Origin: Cellulosimicrobium composti
GTDB taxonomy: Bacteria; Actinomycetota; Actinomycetes; Actinomycetales; Cellulomonadaceae
Assembly: GCF_009711085.1 (NCBI RefSeq)
Contig: NZ_WMKA01000018.1
Location: 1 to 41,590, forward strand
Length of the DNA stretch: 41,590 bases
Reading direction: 5' to 3'
Part shown: positions 7,688 through 16,959 of the stretch, piece by piece
Layout: the number at the start of each line of letters is the position of its first letter
How positions within the stretch are numbered: the first letter of the stretch is position 1
Position numbers and translations under genes: made by a program
The notes under the pieces: generated by a model
Told to the model about the DNA's origin: nothing
What the model saw: the letters and a program-made list of their open reading frames with translations, nothing else
Database searches by the model: none

Positions 7688-8620
7688 TCAGCGCGCAGCC
7701 GCGACGAGCCCGTCCACGACGGCCGCCGCGCCCGGGGCCGGTCGCTCCCCGTACGTGACGGCGAGCACGCGGCGCGCCGCGCCCGGCAGCGCGTGCGCGA
7801 CCACGCGCGGGTCCCGGTGCGCGCGCAGCGCCAGGGCCGGCAGGAGCGAGACGCCGACCCCCGACGCCACGAGCGCCTGCACCGCGACGTAGTCGTCCGT
7901 CTCGAACGCGACGCGCGGCGTGAACCCGGCACGCTCGCACCGCCCCACGAGGTCGGCCCGGCAGCGCTCGCACCCGGCGATCCACGCGGTGTCGGCGAGC
8001 GGCTCGAGGTCCACGGGTGCGTCGTCCGGGTCGCGGCCCGGCGCCGCGTCGTCCCCGGCACCCGGGCGGTCGTCCGTGCCGGCGTCCCCTGGGCCCGCCG
8101 GGCGCACGAGGAACAGCTCCTCGGCCAGCACCGGCACGGCGCGCAGGCCCTCGACGTCGACGGGGGAGCGGTCGTGCTCGAACACCAGCGCCACGTCCAC
8201 CGCGCCGCGCCGCAGCGCGTCGAGCGCCTCCGGCGGCTCCGCCTCGACCAGCCCCACGCCCAGGCCCGGGTGGTCGCGCGCGAGCCGCCCCACGACGTCG
8301 GGCACGAGCGTCGCCAGCGCCGACGGGAACGCCGCGAGCCGCACCCGCCCTGCCGAGAGCGACACGAGCGCGTCCAGCTCCTCGCGCGCCGCGCCCACGC
8401 GCCCCAGGATCTCCTCCGCGCGTGCCGCGAGCAGCCGGCCCGCCGCCGTCAGGCGCACGCCCCGCCCGTGCCGCTCCAGCAGCGGCACCCCCACCTCCGC
8501 CTCCAGGCGCGCCAGGTGGTGGCTCACCGACGGCTGGGCGTAGTGCAGCGATCGCGCCGCCGCCGTCACCGAGCCCTCGCGCGCGACCGCCGCCAGCACC
8601 CGCAGCCGCGTCAGGTCCAC
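7688..8620 (-). CDS. LysR-family transcriptional regulator
   Basis: A 310-residue regulator. The N-terminal winged helix (RLRVLAAVAREGSVTAAARSLHYAQPSVSHHLARLEAEVG) is typical, followed by the linker helix and a substrate-binding domain from about residue 90. That domain carries a 20-30-residue Asp/Pro/Gly-rich insertion before a cysteine-containing loop (AGCERCRADLVGRCERAG). The GTG start at 8620 is chosen because it places the HTH at the usual distance from the N terminus and has GGGCGGGG just upstream. It is divergent from the dehydratase gene, with a perfect 9-bp inverted repeat between them, and 49 bp upstream of the DyP gene on the same strand. It may control either neighbour; the dehydratase is the more conventional target. 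Confidence 0.85.
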   Translation of the reverse strand: MDLTRLRVLAAVAREGSVTAAARSLHYAQPSVSHHLARLEAEVGVPLLERHGRGVRLTAAGRLLAARAEEILGRVGAAREELDALVSLSAGRVRLAAFPSALATLVPDVVGRLARDHPGLGVGLVEAEPPEALDALRRGAVDVALVFEHDRSPVDVEGLRAVPVLAEELFLVRPAGPGDAGTDDRPGAGDDAAPGRDPDDAPVDLEPLADTAWIAGCERCRADLVGRCERAGFTPRVAFETDDYVAVQALVASGVGVSLLPALALRAHRDPRVVAHALPGAARRVLAVTYGERPAPGAAAVVDGLVAAAR

Positions 8621-8657
8621 GTCCCCGCCCTCATGGGACGAATCATAGGCCGCGTCG

Positions 8658-8689
8658 ATCGGTCCAGTCGGAACAGGCATTGGACCGAT
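8658..8689. promoter_or_regulatory. Inverted repeat, candidate LysR operator
   Basis: ATCGGTCCA (8658-8666) and TGGACCGAT (8681-8689) are a perfect 9-bp inverted repeat with a 14-nt spacer. It lies in the 95-bp gap between the divergent LysR gene and the dehydratase gene, the classic place for a LysR binding site. Confidence 0.5.
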
Positions 8690-8715
8690 GAGTCGGCGCG
8701 CGGCACCGTGGACAC

Positions 8716-9696
8716 ATGGCCCCCGCAGACCTCGCCCCGCCCACGATGCGCGACGTCCTCGACGCCCGCCGGCTCCTCGCGCCGCACCTCGACCTCACGC
8801 CCGCACGCACCTACCCGGCGCTCGACCGCGCCACCGGGGCGCGCGTCGTCGTCAAGCACGAGAACCTCCAGCCCACCGGCGCGTTCAAGGTCCGCGGCGC
8901 CCTCAACCTCCTGCTGCGCCTCACCCCCGAGGACCGCGCCCGCGGCGTCACCGCATTCTCCACCGGCAACCACGCCCAGGCCGTCGCGCACGCCGCCCGC
9001 GCCGCCCGCGCCGCGTGCACCGTCGTCATGCCCACCGACCCCAACCCCACCAAGGCCGCCGCCGTGCGCGACCTCGGCGCCCGCCTCGTCCTCGCCGGCA
9101 CCACGTTCGACGACGCGCGCGAGCACGCCACCGCGCTCGCCGCCGACGACGGGTCGCGCCTCGTCAGCGCCGCGAACGAGCCGCTCCTCGTCGCGGGCGT
9201 CGCCACCGCGTACGTCGAGCTGCTCGAGCACGCCCCCGACCTCGACGTCCTCGTCGTCCCCGTGGGCGGCGGCAGCGGCGCCGCGGCCGCGTGCCTCGTC
9301 GCCCGCGCGGTCGCCCCCGGCCTCGAGGTCGTCGCCGTCCAGTCCTCCGCGTCACCCGCCGCGCACGACTCGTGGCGCGCCGGGCAGCCCGTGTCCCGCC
9401 CGAACACGTCCCGCGCCGAGGGCCTGGCCACCGGCACCGGGTTCGACCTCACCCAGGCCGTGCTGCGCGAGCACCTCGACGACTTCGTCCTCGTCGACGA
9501 CGACGCGATCGACCGCGCCGCCGCCCTCTACCTCACCGCGGCCCGCACCGTCGCCGAGGGCGCGGGCGCCGCAGCGCTCGCCGCCGTCCTGGCCGACCCC
9601 GCCCGGTTCGCCGGGCGGCGCGTCGGCGTCGTGTGCTCGGGCGGCAACGCGAGCCCTGCGGAGCTGCGGCGCGTGTGCGCGCACCTGCCGCGCTGA
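8716..9696 (+). CDS. PLP-dependent threonine/serine dehydratase-like protein
   Basis: A 326-residue fold-type II PLP enzyme. The Schiff-base lysine is Lys58 in PTGAFKVRGA, where most family members have SFK, so the residue before Phe is Ala instead of Ser. Also present are the STGNHAQA substrate loop (82-89), the PVGGGSG phosphate-binding loop (182-188) and a late CSGGNAS segment. No C-terminal ACT domain is present, so it is a short catabolic-type rather than a regulated biosynthetic dehydratase. Family relatives deaminate threonine or serine, or 3-hydroxyaspartate, or act as racemases; the exact reaction cannot be decided here. It is divergent from the LysR gene that probably regulates it. 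Confidence 0.8.
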   Translation: MAPADLAPPTMRDVLDARRLLAPHLDLTPARTYPALDRATGARVVVKHENLQPTGAFKVRGALNLLLRLTPEDRARGVTAFSTGNHAQAVAHAARAARAACTVVMPTDPNPTKAAAVRDLGARLVLAGTTFDDAREHATALAADDGSRLVSAANEPLLVAGVATAYVELLEHAPDLDVLVVPVGGGSGAAAACLVARAVAPGLEVVAVQSSASPAAHDSWRAGQPVSRPNTSRAEGLATGTGFDLTQAVLREHLDDFVLVDDDAIDRAAALYLTAARTVAEGAGAAALAAVLADPARFAGRRVGVVCSGGNASPAELRRVCAHLPR

Positions 9697-9774
9697 GCGC
9701 ACCCACCGCCGCCGCGAGGTCGGGGCGCACGGGCGCGGCGCGCCGCACCACCTGCCCGCAGCGGCGGCCGGGCC

Positions 9775-9780
9775 TAGGCT
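9775..9780 (+). promoter_or_regulatory. -10 box of leaderless promoter for the YciO-like gene
   Basis: TAGGCT ends 6 nt before the ATG at 9787 with no Shine-Dalgarno sequence, as expected for a leaderless mRNA. Confidence 0.45.
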
Positions 9781-9786
9781 CGGGCC

Positions 9787-10407
9787 ATGGCCCGCTACCT
9801 CGACGTGCACCCCGACAACCCGCAGCCGCGCGCGATCGCGCAGGTCGTCGCGCTCCTCGAGGACGACGGCCTCGTCGTCTACCCGACCGACTCCGGGTAC
9901 GCGCTCGGGTGCCGCATGGACGCGCGCGACGCCGCCGAGCGCATCCGCCGCATCCGCCACCTCGACGACCGCCACCACTTCACGCTCGTGTGCGCCGACT
10001 TCGCCCAGCTCGGCCACTTCGTCATGGTCGACAACGCGGTGTTCCGCTCCATCAAGGCCGCCACACCCGGCCCCTACACGTTCATCCTGCGCGCCACCTC
10101 CGAGGTGCCGCGCCGACTCGCCCACCCCAAGAAGAAGACCGTCGGCGTCCGCATCCCCGACGACACCGTCGCGCAAGCCATCGTCGCCGCGCTCGGCGAG
10201 CCGATCCTGTCGAGCTCGCTCATCCTCCCCGGCTCCACCGAGGCGCTCACCGACGGGTGGGCCATCAAGGAGGAGCTCGACCACGTCGTCGACGCCGTCG
10301 TCGACGGCGGCGAGCGCGGCAGCGAGCCCACGACCGTCGTCGACGTGTCCGACGGCGTCCCCGAGGTCGTGCGCGTCGGCGCGGGCGACCCCGCGCGCTT
10401 CGAGTAG
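9787..10407 (+). CDS. YciO/Sua5/YrdC-family protein (threonylcarbamoyl-AMP synthase-like)
   Basis: A 206-residue single-domain YrdC-fold protein. It shows the nucleotide-binding start VVYPTDSGYALGC, the RHHFTLVC strand, the TPGPYTFIL motif and the KKKTVGVRIPDDT segment. The length and the RIRRIRHLDDRHHFT sequence resemble the YciO subfamily more than full Sua5 (~320 residues). Sua5/TsaC makes threonylcarbamoyl-AMP for the t6A modification of tRNA; YciO relatives have weaker or unclear activity. Stand-alone gene: it follows its own TAGGCT box and ends before a palindromic element. Confidence 0.8.
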   Translation: MARYLDVHPDNPQPRAIAQVVALLEDDGLVVYPTDSGYALGCRMDARDAAERIRRIRHLDDRHHFTLVCADFAQLGHFVMVDNAVFRSIKAATPGPYTFILRATSEVPRRLAHPKKKTVGVRIPDDTVAQAIVAALGEPILSSSLILPGSTEALTDGWAIKEELDHVVDAVVDGGERGSEPTTVVDVSDGVPEVVRVGAGDPARFE

Positions 10408-10500
10408 CCAACCGCGCACCTCGCTCTCACCGGAACCGGCCCACCCCGTCCCGAACGGCTGCGCCCGGCGACGTGCGCCGAGAACGACCCCGCTCGCCGT

Positions 10501-10555
10501 CGAGCACGAGGTTGCTGCCGGAAAGCGCCCGATGACGACAGCAACCCCGTGCTCG
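10501..10555. repeat. Palindromic intergenic repeat, copy 1 (also possible terminator)
   Basis: The arms 10501-10517 and 10539-10555 pair over 17 nt with one mismatch around a 21-nt loop. The left arm contains GAGCACGAGGTTGCTG; a related sequence starts copy 2 near 13626. It sits between the convergent yciO-like and lipase-maturation-factor-like genes. Confidence 0.55.
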
Positions 10556-10559
10556 GCGC

Positions 10560-12098
10560 TCACCCGGGCGGGCCCAGCAGACGACGCAGGCGCACCAGGT
10601 CCACCGGGTCGACGAGCGTCCCGCGCTCCTCGCGCACCCACCAGTCGCCCGAGCGCCGCCGCTCCGCGCGCGTCGTGAACCGGTACCGGAACACGCGCGC
10701 CCGCACCCACCGCGGCGCCGGGCCCTCCGGGTCGTGCGCGAACGGGTCCGCCCCGAGCAGGCGCAACGTCGGCCCGTCCGCCTCGAGCAGCCGCAGCAGC
10801 AGCACCTCGAACCAGCGCGTGCCCGGCGACCCCAACGCCAGGAACCACATCTGCCAGTCCAGCCGCAGGTGGTACGGCGCCACCTGCGGCGGACGCCGCG
10901 ACACGTCACCCGGCTTGCCGCGGAACGCGTACTCCACCCAGTCGTCCGGACCCGGCGACCGCGCCGTCGACCCCTCCACCACCACCTCGTCCCGACGCCG
11001 CGACACCGACCCGAACGCCCCGTACGCGTTGACCAGCCGGAACGGCTCGAAGCTCGCGTTCATCAGCTGGCGACGCGACACCAGGTTCCGCGCCGGGCGC
11101 ACGCTCAGCACGGCCAGCAGCACCGACACCGCCACCACCGCCACCACCAGCGCGACCGGACCGCCCACGCCCGACCCGCCGCCGTCCGGCACCGACCCCG
11201 CACCCAGCGCCGGCACCAGCCACGACCCCAGCGCCGCCCACACGCCGTCGCTCACCACGCCCAGCCCCAGCACGACCGTCAACCAGTTCAGCCACGCGAA
11301 GTTCCCCGTCACCAGCAACCACGCCTGCGTCAGCACCACCACCCCGCCCGCCACGCTCGCCACCGGCTGCGGCGCGAACAGCGCGAACGGCACCACCAGC
11401 TGCGTCACGTGGTTGCCCGCCACCTCCACCCGGTGCCACCACCGCGGCAGGTGGTGCGCGTGCCACGAGAACGGGCCCGGCAGCGGCTGCGTCTCGTGGT
11501 GATAGTCCAGCGCCGTCAGGTCCCGCCACGCCCGGTCCCCACGCAGCTTGATCAGCCCCGCGCCCAGCTCCACCCGGAACAGGCACCACCGCGCCGCCAG
11601 CAGCACCAGCACCGGGGGAGCGGCACCCCCGCCCGACGAGCCCAACCACCCCACGAGGAACGTCACCTCGCACAGCAACGACTCCCAGCCGAACCCGTAG
11701 AACCGCTGCCCCACGTTCACCACCGACAGGTACGCCGCCCACAGCAGCAGGAACGCGAGCGTCGTCACCCACCACGGCCCCCGCTGCGGCACCCCCACCA
11801 CCAGCAGCGTCGCCAGCACCGCCCCGCACCACCCGAGCCCCACGACGAACCCGTCCGAGCACCGCCACCGCAGCACGCTCGGCCCGACCCGCCACGACGT
11901 GCGCGCCACGAACCCCGCCACCGGCAGCAGCCCCCGCTCACCCAGCAACGGACGCCACTGCCGCACCACCACCACGAACGCCACCACCAGCACCGCCGCC
12001 GTACCCCGCTGCAGCACCTCGCGCGCCACGTCGTAGTCCGCCCCCCAGAACCACGACCCCCACCAGCCCGCCTCACCCGGCGACCACCCGCCCGTCAT
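10560..12098 (-). CDS. Lipase maturation factor family membrane protein
   Basis: A 512-residue protein. The N-terminal two thirds hold 8-10 hydrophobic segments and the family signatures FYGFGWESLLCEVTFL, RWCLFRVELGAGLIKLRGDRAW, LDYHHETQPLPGPFSWH, and NHVTQLVVPF followed by a membrane helix. The soluble C-terminal part contains RLVNAYGAFGSV, VEYAFRGKPGD, QVAPYHLRLDWQMWF and a Trp/Arg-rich end. In animals LMF1 helps fold lipases in the ER; the role of bacterial members is not established. The ATG at 12098 follows a TACCGT box (minus strand, 12105-12110) by 6 nt, so an upstream in-frame start is not needed. Codons are strongly G-ending, i.e. the plus strand is C-rich here. Confidence 0.8.
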   Translation of the reverse strand: MTGGWSPGEAGWWGSWFWGADYDVAREVLQRGTAAVLVVAFVVVVRQWRPLLGERGLLPVAGFVARTSWRVGPSVLRWRCSDGFVVGLGWCGAVLATLLVVGVPQRGPWWVTTLAFLLLWAAYLSVVNVGQRFYGFGWESLLCEVTFLVGWLGSSGGGAAPPVLVLLAARWCLFRVELGAGLIKLRGDRAWRDLTALDYHHETQPLPGPFSWHAHHLPRWWHRVEVAGNHVTQLVVPFALFAPQPVASVAGGVVVLTQAWLLVTGNFAWLNWLTVVLGLGVVSDGVWAALGSWLVPALGAGSVPDGGGSGVGGPVALVVAVVAVSVLLAVLSVRPARNLVSRRQLMNASFEPFRLVNAYGAFGSVSRRRDEVVVEGSTARSPGPDDWVEYAFRGKPGDVSRRPPQVAPYHLRLDWQMWFLALGSPGTRWFEVLLLRLLEADGPTLRLLGADPFAHDPEGPAPRWVRARVFRYRFTTRAERRRSGDWWVREERGTLVDPVDLVRLRRLLGPPG

Positions 12099-12104
12099 CC
12101 CCTC

Positions 12105-12110
12105 ACGGTA
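12105..12110 (-). promoter_or_regulatory. -10 box of leaderless promoter for the lipase-maturation-factor-like gene
   Basis: On the minus strand TACCGT is 6 nt upstream of the ATG at 12098. The divergent uridylyltransferase gene has its own box at 12181-12186 in the same 94-bp gap. Confidence 0.45.
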
Positions 12111-12180
12111 GGCACGTGATCCGCGTCTCACCCGCGCGCCGCCCACCCCCGCCACCAGGCCACCCGCCACACCCCGCCCC

Positions 12181-12186
12181 TACCAT
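12181..12186 (+). promoter_or_regulatory. -10 box of leaderless promoter for the uridylyltransferase gene
   Basis: TACCAT ends 6 nt before the ATG at 12193, with no Shine-Dalgarno sequence in the gap. Confidence 0.45.
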
Positions 12187-12192
12187 CAGGGC

Positions 12193-13614
12193 ATGAGCAG
12201 CCAGGGCCTCGCCCAGTCCACCGACCGCATGCGCGACGCCGGCGTCGCACCCGCCGCCGTCGACGTCTTCGCCCGCTTCTACCGGCTCCTCGAGTCCGGC
12301 GCGACCGGCATGATCCCCGAGGCCGACGTCGAACCCCTCACCGACGTCACCCACCGCGACGACCTCCACGTCCCCGACGACACCGCACGCGACGCCCTGC
12401 GACGCACCGCCGTCATCAAGCTCAACGGCGGCCTCGGCACCTCCATGGGCATGGACCGCGCCAAGTCCCTCCTCACCGTCCGCGACACCGACCCCCAACG
12501 CCCCGACAGCGGCCCCCTCACCTTCCTCGACGTCATCGTCGCCCAGGTCCGCGCCGCCCGGCACACCACCGGAGCACCCCTGCCCCTGCTCCTCATGAAC
12601 TCCTTCCGCACCCAGGCCGACACCCTCGCCGCCCTCACCCCCCACGACGACCTCCCCGTCACCGGCCTCCCGCTCGACTTCCTCCAGAACCGCGAGCCCA
12701 AGCTCCTCGCCACCGACCTCACCCCCGTCGACTGGCCCGCCGACCCCGAGCTCGAATGGTGCCCGCCCGGCCACGGAGACCTCTACACCGCCCTCCACGC
12801 CTCCGGCGCCCTCCGCGCCCTCCTCGACGCCGGCTACCGCTACGCCAGCGTCTCCAACTCCGACAACCTCGGCGCCGCCCCCGACGCCACCATGGCCGGC
12901 TGGTTCGCCACCAGCGGCGCCCCCTTCGCCGCCGAGGTCGCCCGCCGCACCCCCGCCGACCGCAAGGGCGGACACCTCGTCGTCCGCCGCAGCGACGGCC
13001 GCCTCGTCCTGCGCGAGACCGCCCAGACCCCGAAGGACGACCAGGACGCCGCCGCCGACATCTCCCGGCACCGGTACTTCAACACCAACAACCTCTGGCT
13101 CGACCTCGAGGCGCTCGCGGCCGAGCTCGACCGCACCGGTGGCGTGCTCGAGCTCCCGCTCATCAAGAACACGAAGACCGTGGACCCGACCGACCCGTCG
13201 TCGCCCGAGGTCGTGCAGATCGAGTCCGCCATGGGCGCGGCGGTCGAGGTGTTCGACGGCGCCGTCGCGATCGAGGTGGGCCGCGACCGGTTCCTGCCGG
13301 TCAAGACGACGAACGACCTGCTGGTGCTGCGCTCCGACGTCTACGACCTCGACGACGCCTACCGGTTCGTCGCGCGCACCGACGCGCCGCTCGTCGACCT
13401 CGACCCTGCGCACTACAAGACCATCGCCGCGTTCGACGCCCGGTTCGACGACGGCACGCCCTCCCTGTGCGCCGCGCGGTCGCTCACGGTCCGCGGGGAC
13501 TGGGCCTTCGGCTCCGGCGTCACCGTCACGGGCGACGCCGTGCTGGCCGACCCAGGCGGCTCCGCCCGCGTGCCCGACGGCGCCGTCGTGGGCCCGGACG
13601 GCGTCAGCGACTGA
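12193..13614 (+). CDS. UTP--glucose-1-phosphate uridylyltransferase (UDPGP family)
   Basis: A 473-residue enzyme of the long, eukaryote-like UDPGP family rather than the short GalU type. The nucleotide loop LNGGLGTSMG is at residues 77-86, with the following D-R-A-KSLL, then FLQNREPKLL, WCPPGHGDLY, the NSDNLGA motif, HLVVRR, YFNTNNLW and the LIKNTKTVDP lysine motif. It makes UDP-glucose for envelope polysaccharides and trehalose or glycogen metabolism. Codon use changes sharply near position 13,090: before it, codons mostly end in C; after it, GCG, GTG, CCG and ACG become common. This marks the edge of a composition domain. It is leaderless, divergent from the lipase-maturation-factor-like gene. 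Confidence 0.9.
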   Translation: MSSQGLAQSTDRMRDAGVAPAAVDVFARFYRLLESGATGMIPEADVEPLTDVTHRDDLHVPDDTARDALRRTAVIKLNGGLGTSMGMDRAKSLLTVRDTDPQRPDSGPLTFLDVIVAQVRAARHTTGAPLPLLLMNSFRTQADTLAALTPHDDLPVTGLPLDFLQNREPKLLATDLTPVDWPADPELEWCPPGHGDLYTALHASGALRALLDAGYRYASVSNSDNLGAAPDATMAGWFATSGAPFAAEVARRTPADRKGGHLVVRRSDGRLVLRETAQTPKDDQDAAADISRHRYFNTNNLWLDLEALAAELDRTGGVLELPLIKNTKTVDPTDPSSPEVVQIESAMGAAVEVFDGAVAIEVGRDRFLPVKTTNDLLVLRSDVYDLDDAYRFVARTDAPLVDLDPAHYKTIAAFDARFDDGTPSLCAARSLTVRGDWAFGSGVTVTGDAVLADPGGSARVPDGAVVGPDGVSD

Positions 13615-13620
13615 CCCTCC

Positions 13621-13684
13621 CCGCCGAGCATGCGGTTGCTGCCCAGGAGCGGCCCCGCACGGGGCAGGACCGCATGGTCGGCGG
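13621..13684. repeat. Palindromic intergenic repeat, copy 2 with inner hairpin (bidirectional terminator candidate)
   Basis: Arms 13621-13636 and 13669-13684 pair over 16 nt with one mismatch, and an inner GCCCC-GCAC-GGGGC hairpin sits at 13652-13665. The left arm has GAGCATGCGGTTGCTG, matching copy 1 (10502-10517) except at a few positions. It lies between convergent genes. Confidence 0.55.
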
Positions 13685-13690
13685 GTGGGG

Positions 13691-14347
13691 TCAGGCCGGG
13701 AGGTCGACGACGCGGCTGTCGCCCCGGCGCGCGGTGAGGGCGCCGGACGACGCCGCGGCGAGGTCGGCGTCGAACCGGTCGAGCGCGGCGGGCGGGACGA
13801 GCACGGTGAACGCGGCGACGGCGCCGTACGCGACGTCGTCGAGCGTGCCGTCGTGGTGGGTGCACCAGTCGCGCAGGACGCCGTGCAGGCGACCCGCGTC
13901 GGCGTGCGGGACGTCGACGTGCACGGCGGTGAGCACGGCGCGACGCACCGGGCGGGCCCGGTCGAGGGCCTCGCTCACGGCGGTCGAGTACGCGCGCACC
14001 AGGCCGCCCGCGCCGAGCAGCACCCCGCCGAAGTACCGCGTGACGACGGCGACGACGTCCGTGACCCGGCGGTGGCGCAGCACCTCGAGCATGGGGATCC
14101 CCGCCGTGCCCGAGGGCTCGCCGTCGTCCGTGGAGCGCTGCTGGTCGGCGTGCGCGCCGACGACGAGCGCGACGCAGTGGTGCCGGGCGTCCCAGTGCTC
14201 CTTGCGCAGCCGCGCGACGACGGCGTCGGCCTCGGCGACGGTCGCGACGGGGGAGAGGTGCGCGAGGAACCGCGACTTCTTGACGACGAGCTCGTGGTCG
14301 ACCGGACGGGCGATCGTGCCCCACAGCTCGCCGGTACCCGTGCTCAT
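13691..14347 (-). CDS. YigZ/IMPACT (UPF0029) family protein
   Basis: A 218-residue protein of normal length for the family. The N-terminal domain shows KKSRFLAHLSPV, HHCVALVVG, the signature DDGEPSGTAGIPMLEVL (about 75-91) and VVTRYFGGVLLGAGGLVRAYSTAV. The C-terminal domain has a ferredoxin-like EF-G-IV-type fold in relatives. Bacterial members are thought to act on ribosomes or RNA, in analogy to eukaryotic IMPACT, but the function is not settled. The ATG at 14347 follows TAGGCT (minus strand 14355-14360) by 7 nt, so it is probably leaderless. It is convergent with the uridylyltransferase gene and separated from it by the palindromic repeat. Confidence 0.88.
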   Translation of the reverse strand: MSTGTGELWGTIARPVDHELVVKKSRFLAHLSPVATVAEADAVVARLRKEHWDARHHCVALVVGAHADQQRSTDDGEPSGTAGIPMLEVLRHRRVTDVVAVVTRYFGGVLLGAGGLVRAYSTAVSEALDRARPVRRAVLTAVHVDVPHADAGRLHGVLRDWCTHHDGTLDDVAYGAVAAFTVLVPPAALDRFDADLAAASSGALTARRGDSRVVDLPA

Positions 14348-14354
14348 GCGAGCG

Positions 14355-14360
14355 AGCCTA
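14355..14360 (-). promoter_or_regulatory. -10 box of leaderless promoter for the YigZ gene
   Basis: On the minus strand TAGGCT is 7 nt upstream of the ATG at 14347. Directly upstream of it is a GGGGCCCC-GTCC-GGGGCCCC hairpin sequence near 14377-14396. Confidence 0.45.
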
Positions 14361-14428
14361 GCGGCGCGAGGAGGGGGCCCCGTCCGGGGCCCCGCCCGCG
14401 GGCGCGACAGAGCGCCACGGCGCGAACC

Positions 14429-14468
14429 GCACCGGTCCGGAGAGCACCGGTCCGGAGAGCACCGGTCC
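14429..14468. repeat. Short tandem repeat, 15-bp unit
   Basis: GCACCGGTCCGGAGA is present twice in perfect tandem (14429-14443, 14444-14458) followed by a 10-nt partial third copy. It lies in the 225-bp non-coding gap between argG and yigZ; the function is unknown. Confidence 0.7.
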
Positions 14469-14520
14469 TGATGCTCCGGTCCCGGACGAAGCCGTCCGGG
14501 CGTGCTGGCCCGGACGCAGC

Positions 14521-14553
14521 GGTGCCCGGGTCGAGGGCTCCGACCCGGGCACC
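14521..14553. terminator. Terminator hairpin downstream of argG
   Basis: A perfect 13-bp stem (GGTGCCCGGGTCG / CGACCCGGGCACC) with a 7-nt loop begins 20 bp past the argG stop on the minus strand. No T-run follows. Confidence 0.65.
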
Positions 14554-14572
14554 GGCGCGCGAGGAGAGACGG

Positions 14573-16135
<1,563 letters not shown>

Positions 16136-16140
16136 TCACC

Positions 16141-16959
16141 ATGCGCACCGACGATGTCGTCCCACCCGCCGGCCCCGACGGCCCGCCGCCGGACGGCGCG
16201 CCCCGCGAGGCCCCGGTGTCACCGGGCGGTGCCGACGCCGAGCCCGGGACGACGCGCGCCGTCGCGCCGGGCGCGCAGGGGAGGGCGTCCCGCTACCCGC
16301 GCCCGACGGTCACGCTCGCCGAGGCGGAGTGGGTGTGGCGCCTGCTCGCGACGGAGGCCATGGTCGAGTCGGCGAAGCCCGAGACGGTGCGCCTGGCCGT
16401 CGTCGCGGGGCTCACGCGCGCCACCGGCGCCCGGTACGGCGACCTCCTGCGCTGCACGACCGACGCGATCGACCTCGGCCCGTCGACGGCGCGGGCGGGG
16501 GAGGGGAGGGTCGTGCTGACGCACGGCAAGCACCGCACGGTCCGCGAGCACGTGCTCAGCGCGAGCGTCGTCGTCGTGCTGCGCCGCTGGATGGCCGTGC
16601 GCGAGGTGCTCGCAGCCGACCTGGAGGGCTCGGTGCCGCGCGCGCTGCTGCTCACGGTGCACCACACGCACGACAACGGCGTCACCGTGTCGAGCGGCCT
16701 GCCGATCACGAAGCAGGGTCTCGTGCTGTCGTGGCGGCGGTTCGTGCACCGGACGAACGCGCGCTACGGCGCGGTGCGCGCGCCGCTGCCGACGCGCTTC
16801 GAGCAGGTGCGGCGCGCGTGGGTCGAGGCGTCAGCCCCGGCGGGCAGCGGGATCGTCGCCGGCCCCGGACTCGGTGACGACGCCGGGCGGGACGCCCTCC
16901 TCGCCGTCGAGCTCCTGGAACAGCGTGACGTGGAGGCCCGCGGGGGCGTCGAGGCGTGA
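16141..16959 (+). CDS. Tyrosine-recombinase-like protein lacking the catalytic C terminus
   Basis: A 272-residue frame. The first ~60 residues are Pro/Gly/Ala-rich. From about 65 it resembles the catalytic domain of tyrosine recombinases: AVVAGLTRATGARYGDLLRC corresponds to the TGLRxSEL arginine motif, VVLTHGKHRTVREHVLS to the lysine beta-hairpin, and LPITKQGLVLSWRRFVHR to the following helices. The expected H-x-x-R, second histidine and nucleophilic tyrosine are not seen; the last ~45 residues are instead read antisense through the 3' end of the glyoxalase gene. It is thus a remnant or a non-catalytic relative. A TACGGT box (16128-16133) 7 nt before the ATG supports this start. The function is not known, and the tail may be spurious. 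Confidence 0.5.
   Translation: MRTDDVVPPAGPDGPPPDGAPREAPVSPGGADAEPGTTRAVAPGAQGRASRYPRPTVTLAEAEWVWRLLATEAMVESAKPETVRLAVVAGLTRATGARYGDLLRCTTDAIDLGPSTARAGEGRVVLTHGKHRTVREHVLSASVVVVLRRWMAVREVLAADLEGSVPRALLLTVHHTHDNGVTVSSGLPITKQGLVLSWRRFVHRTNARYGAVRAPLPTRFEQVRRAWVEASAPAGSGIVAGPGLGDDAGRDALLAVELLEQRDVEARGGVEA

Noticed and set aside
8621-8680. Upstream ATG for the LysR gene
   Set aside because: Would add 20 residues before the HTH and run through the inverted repeat; the GTG at 8620 fits the family.
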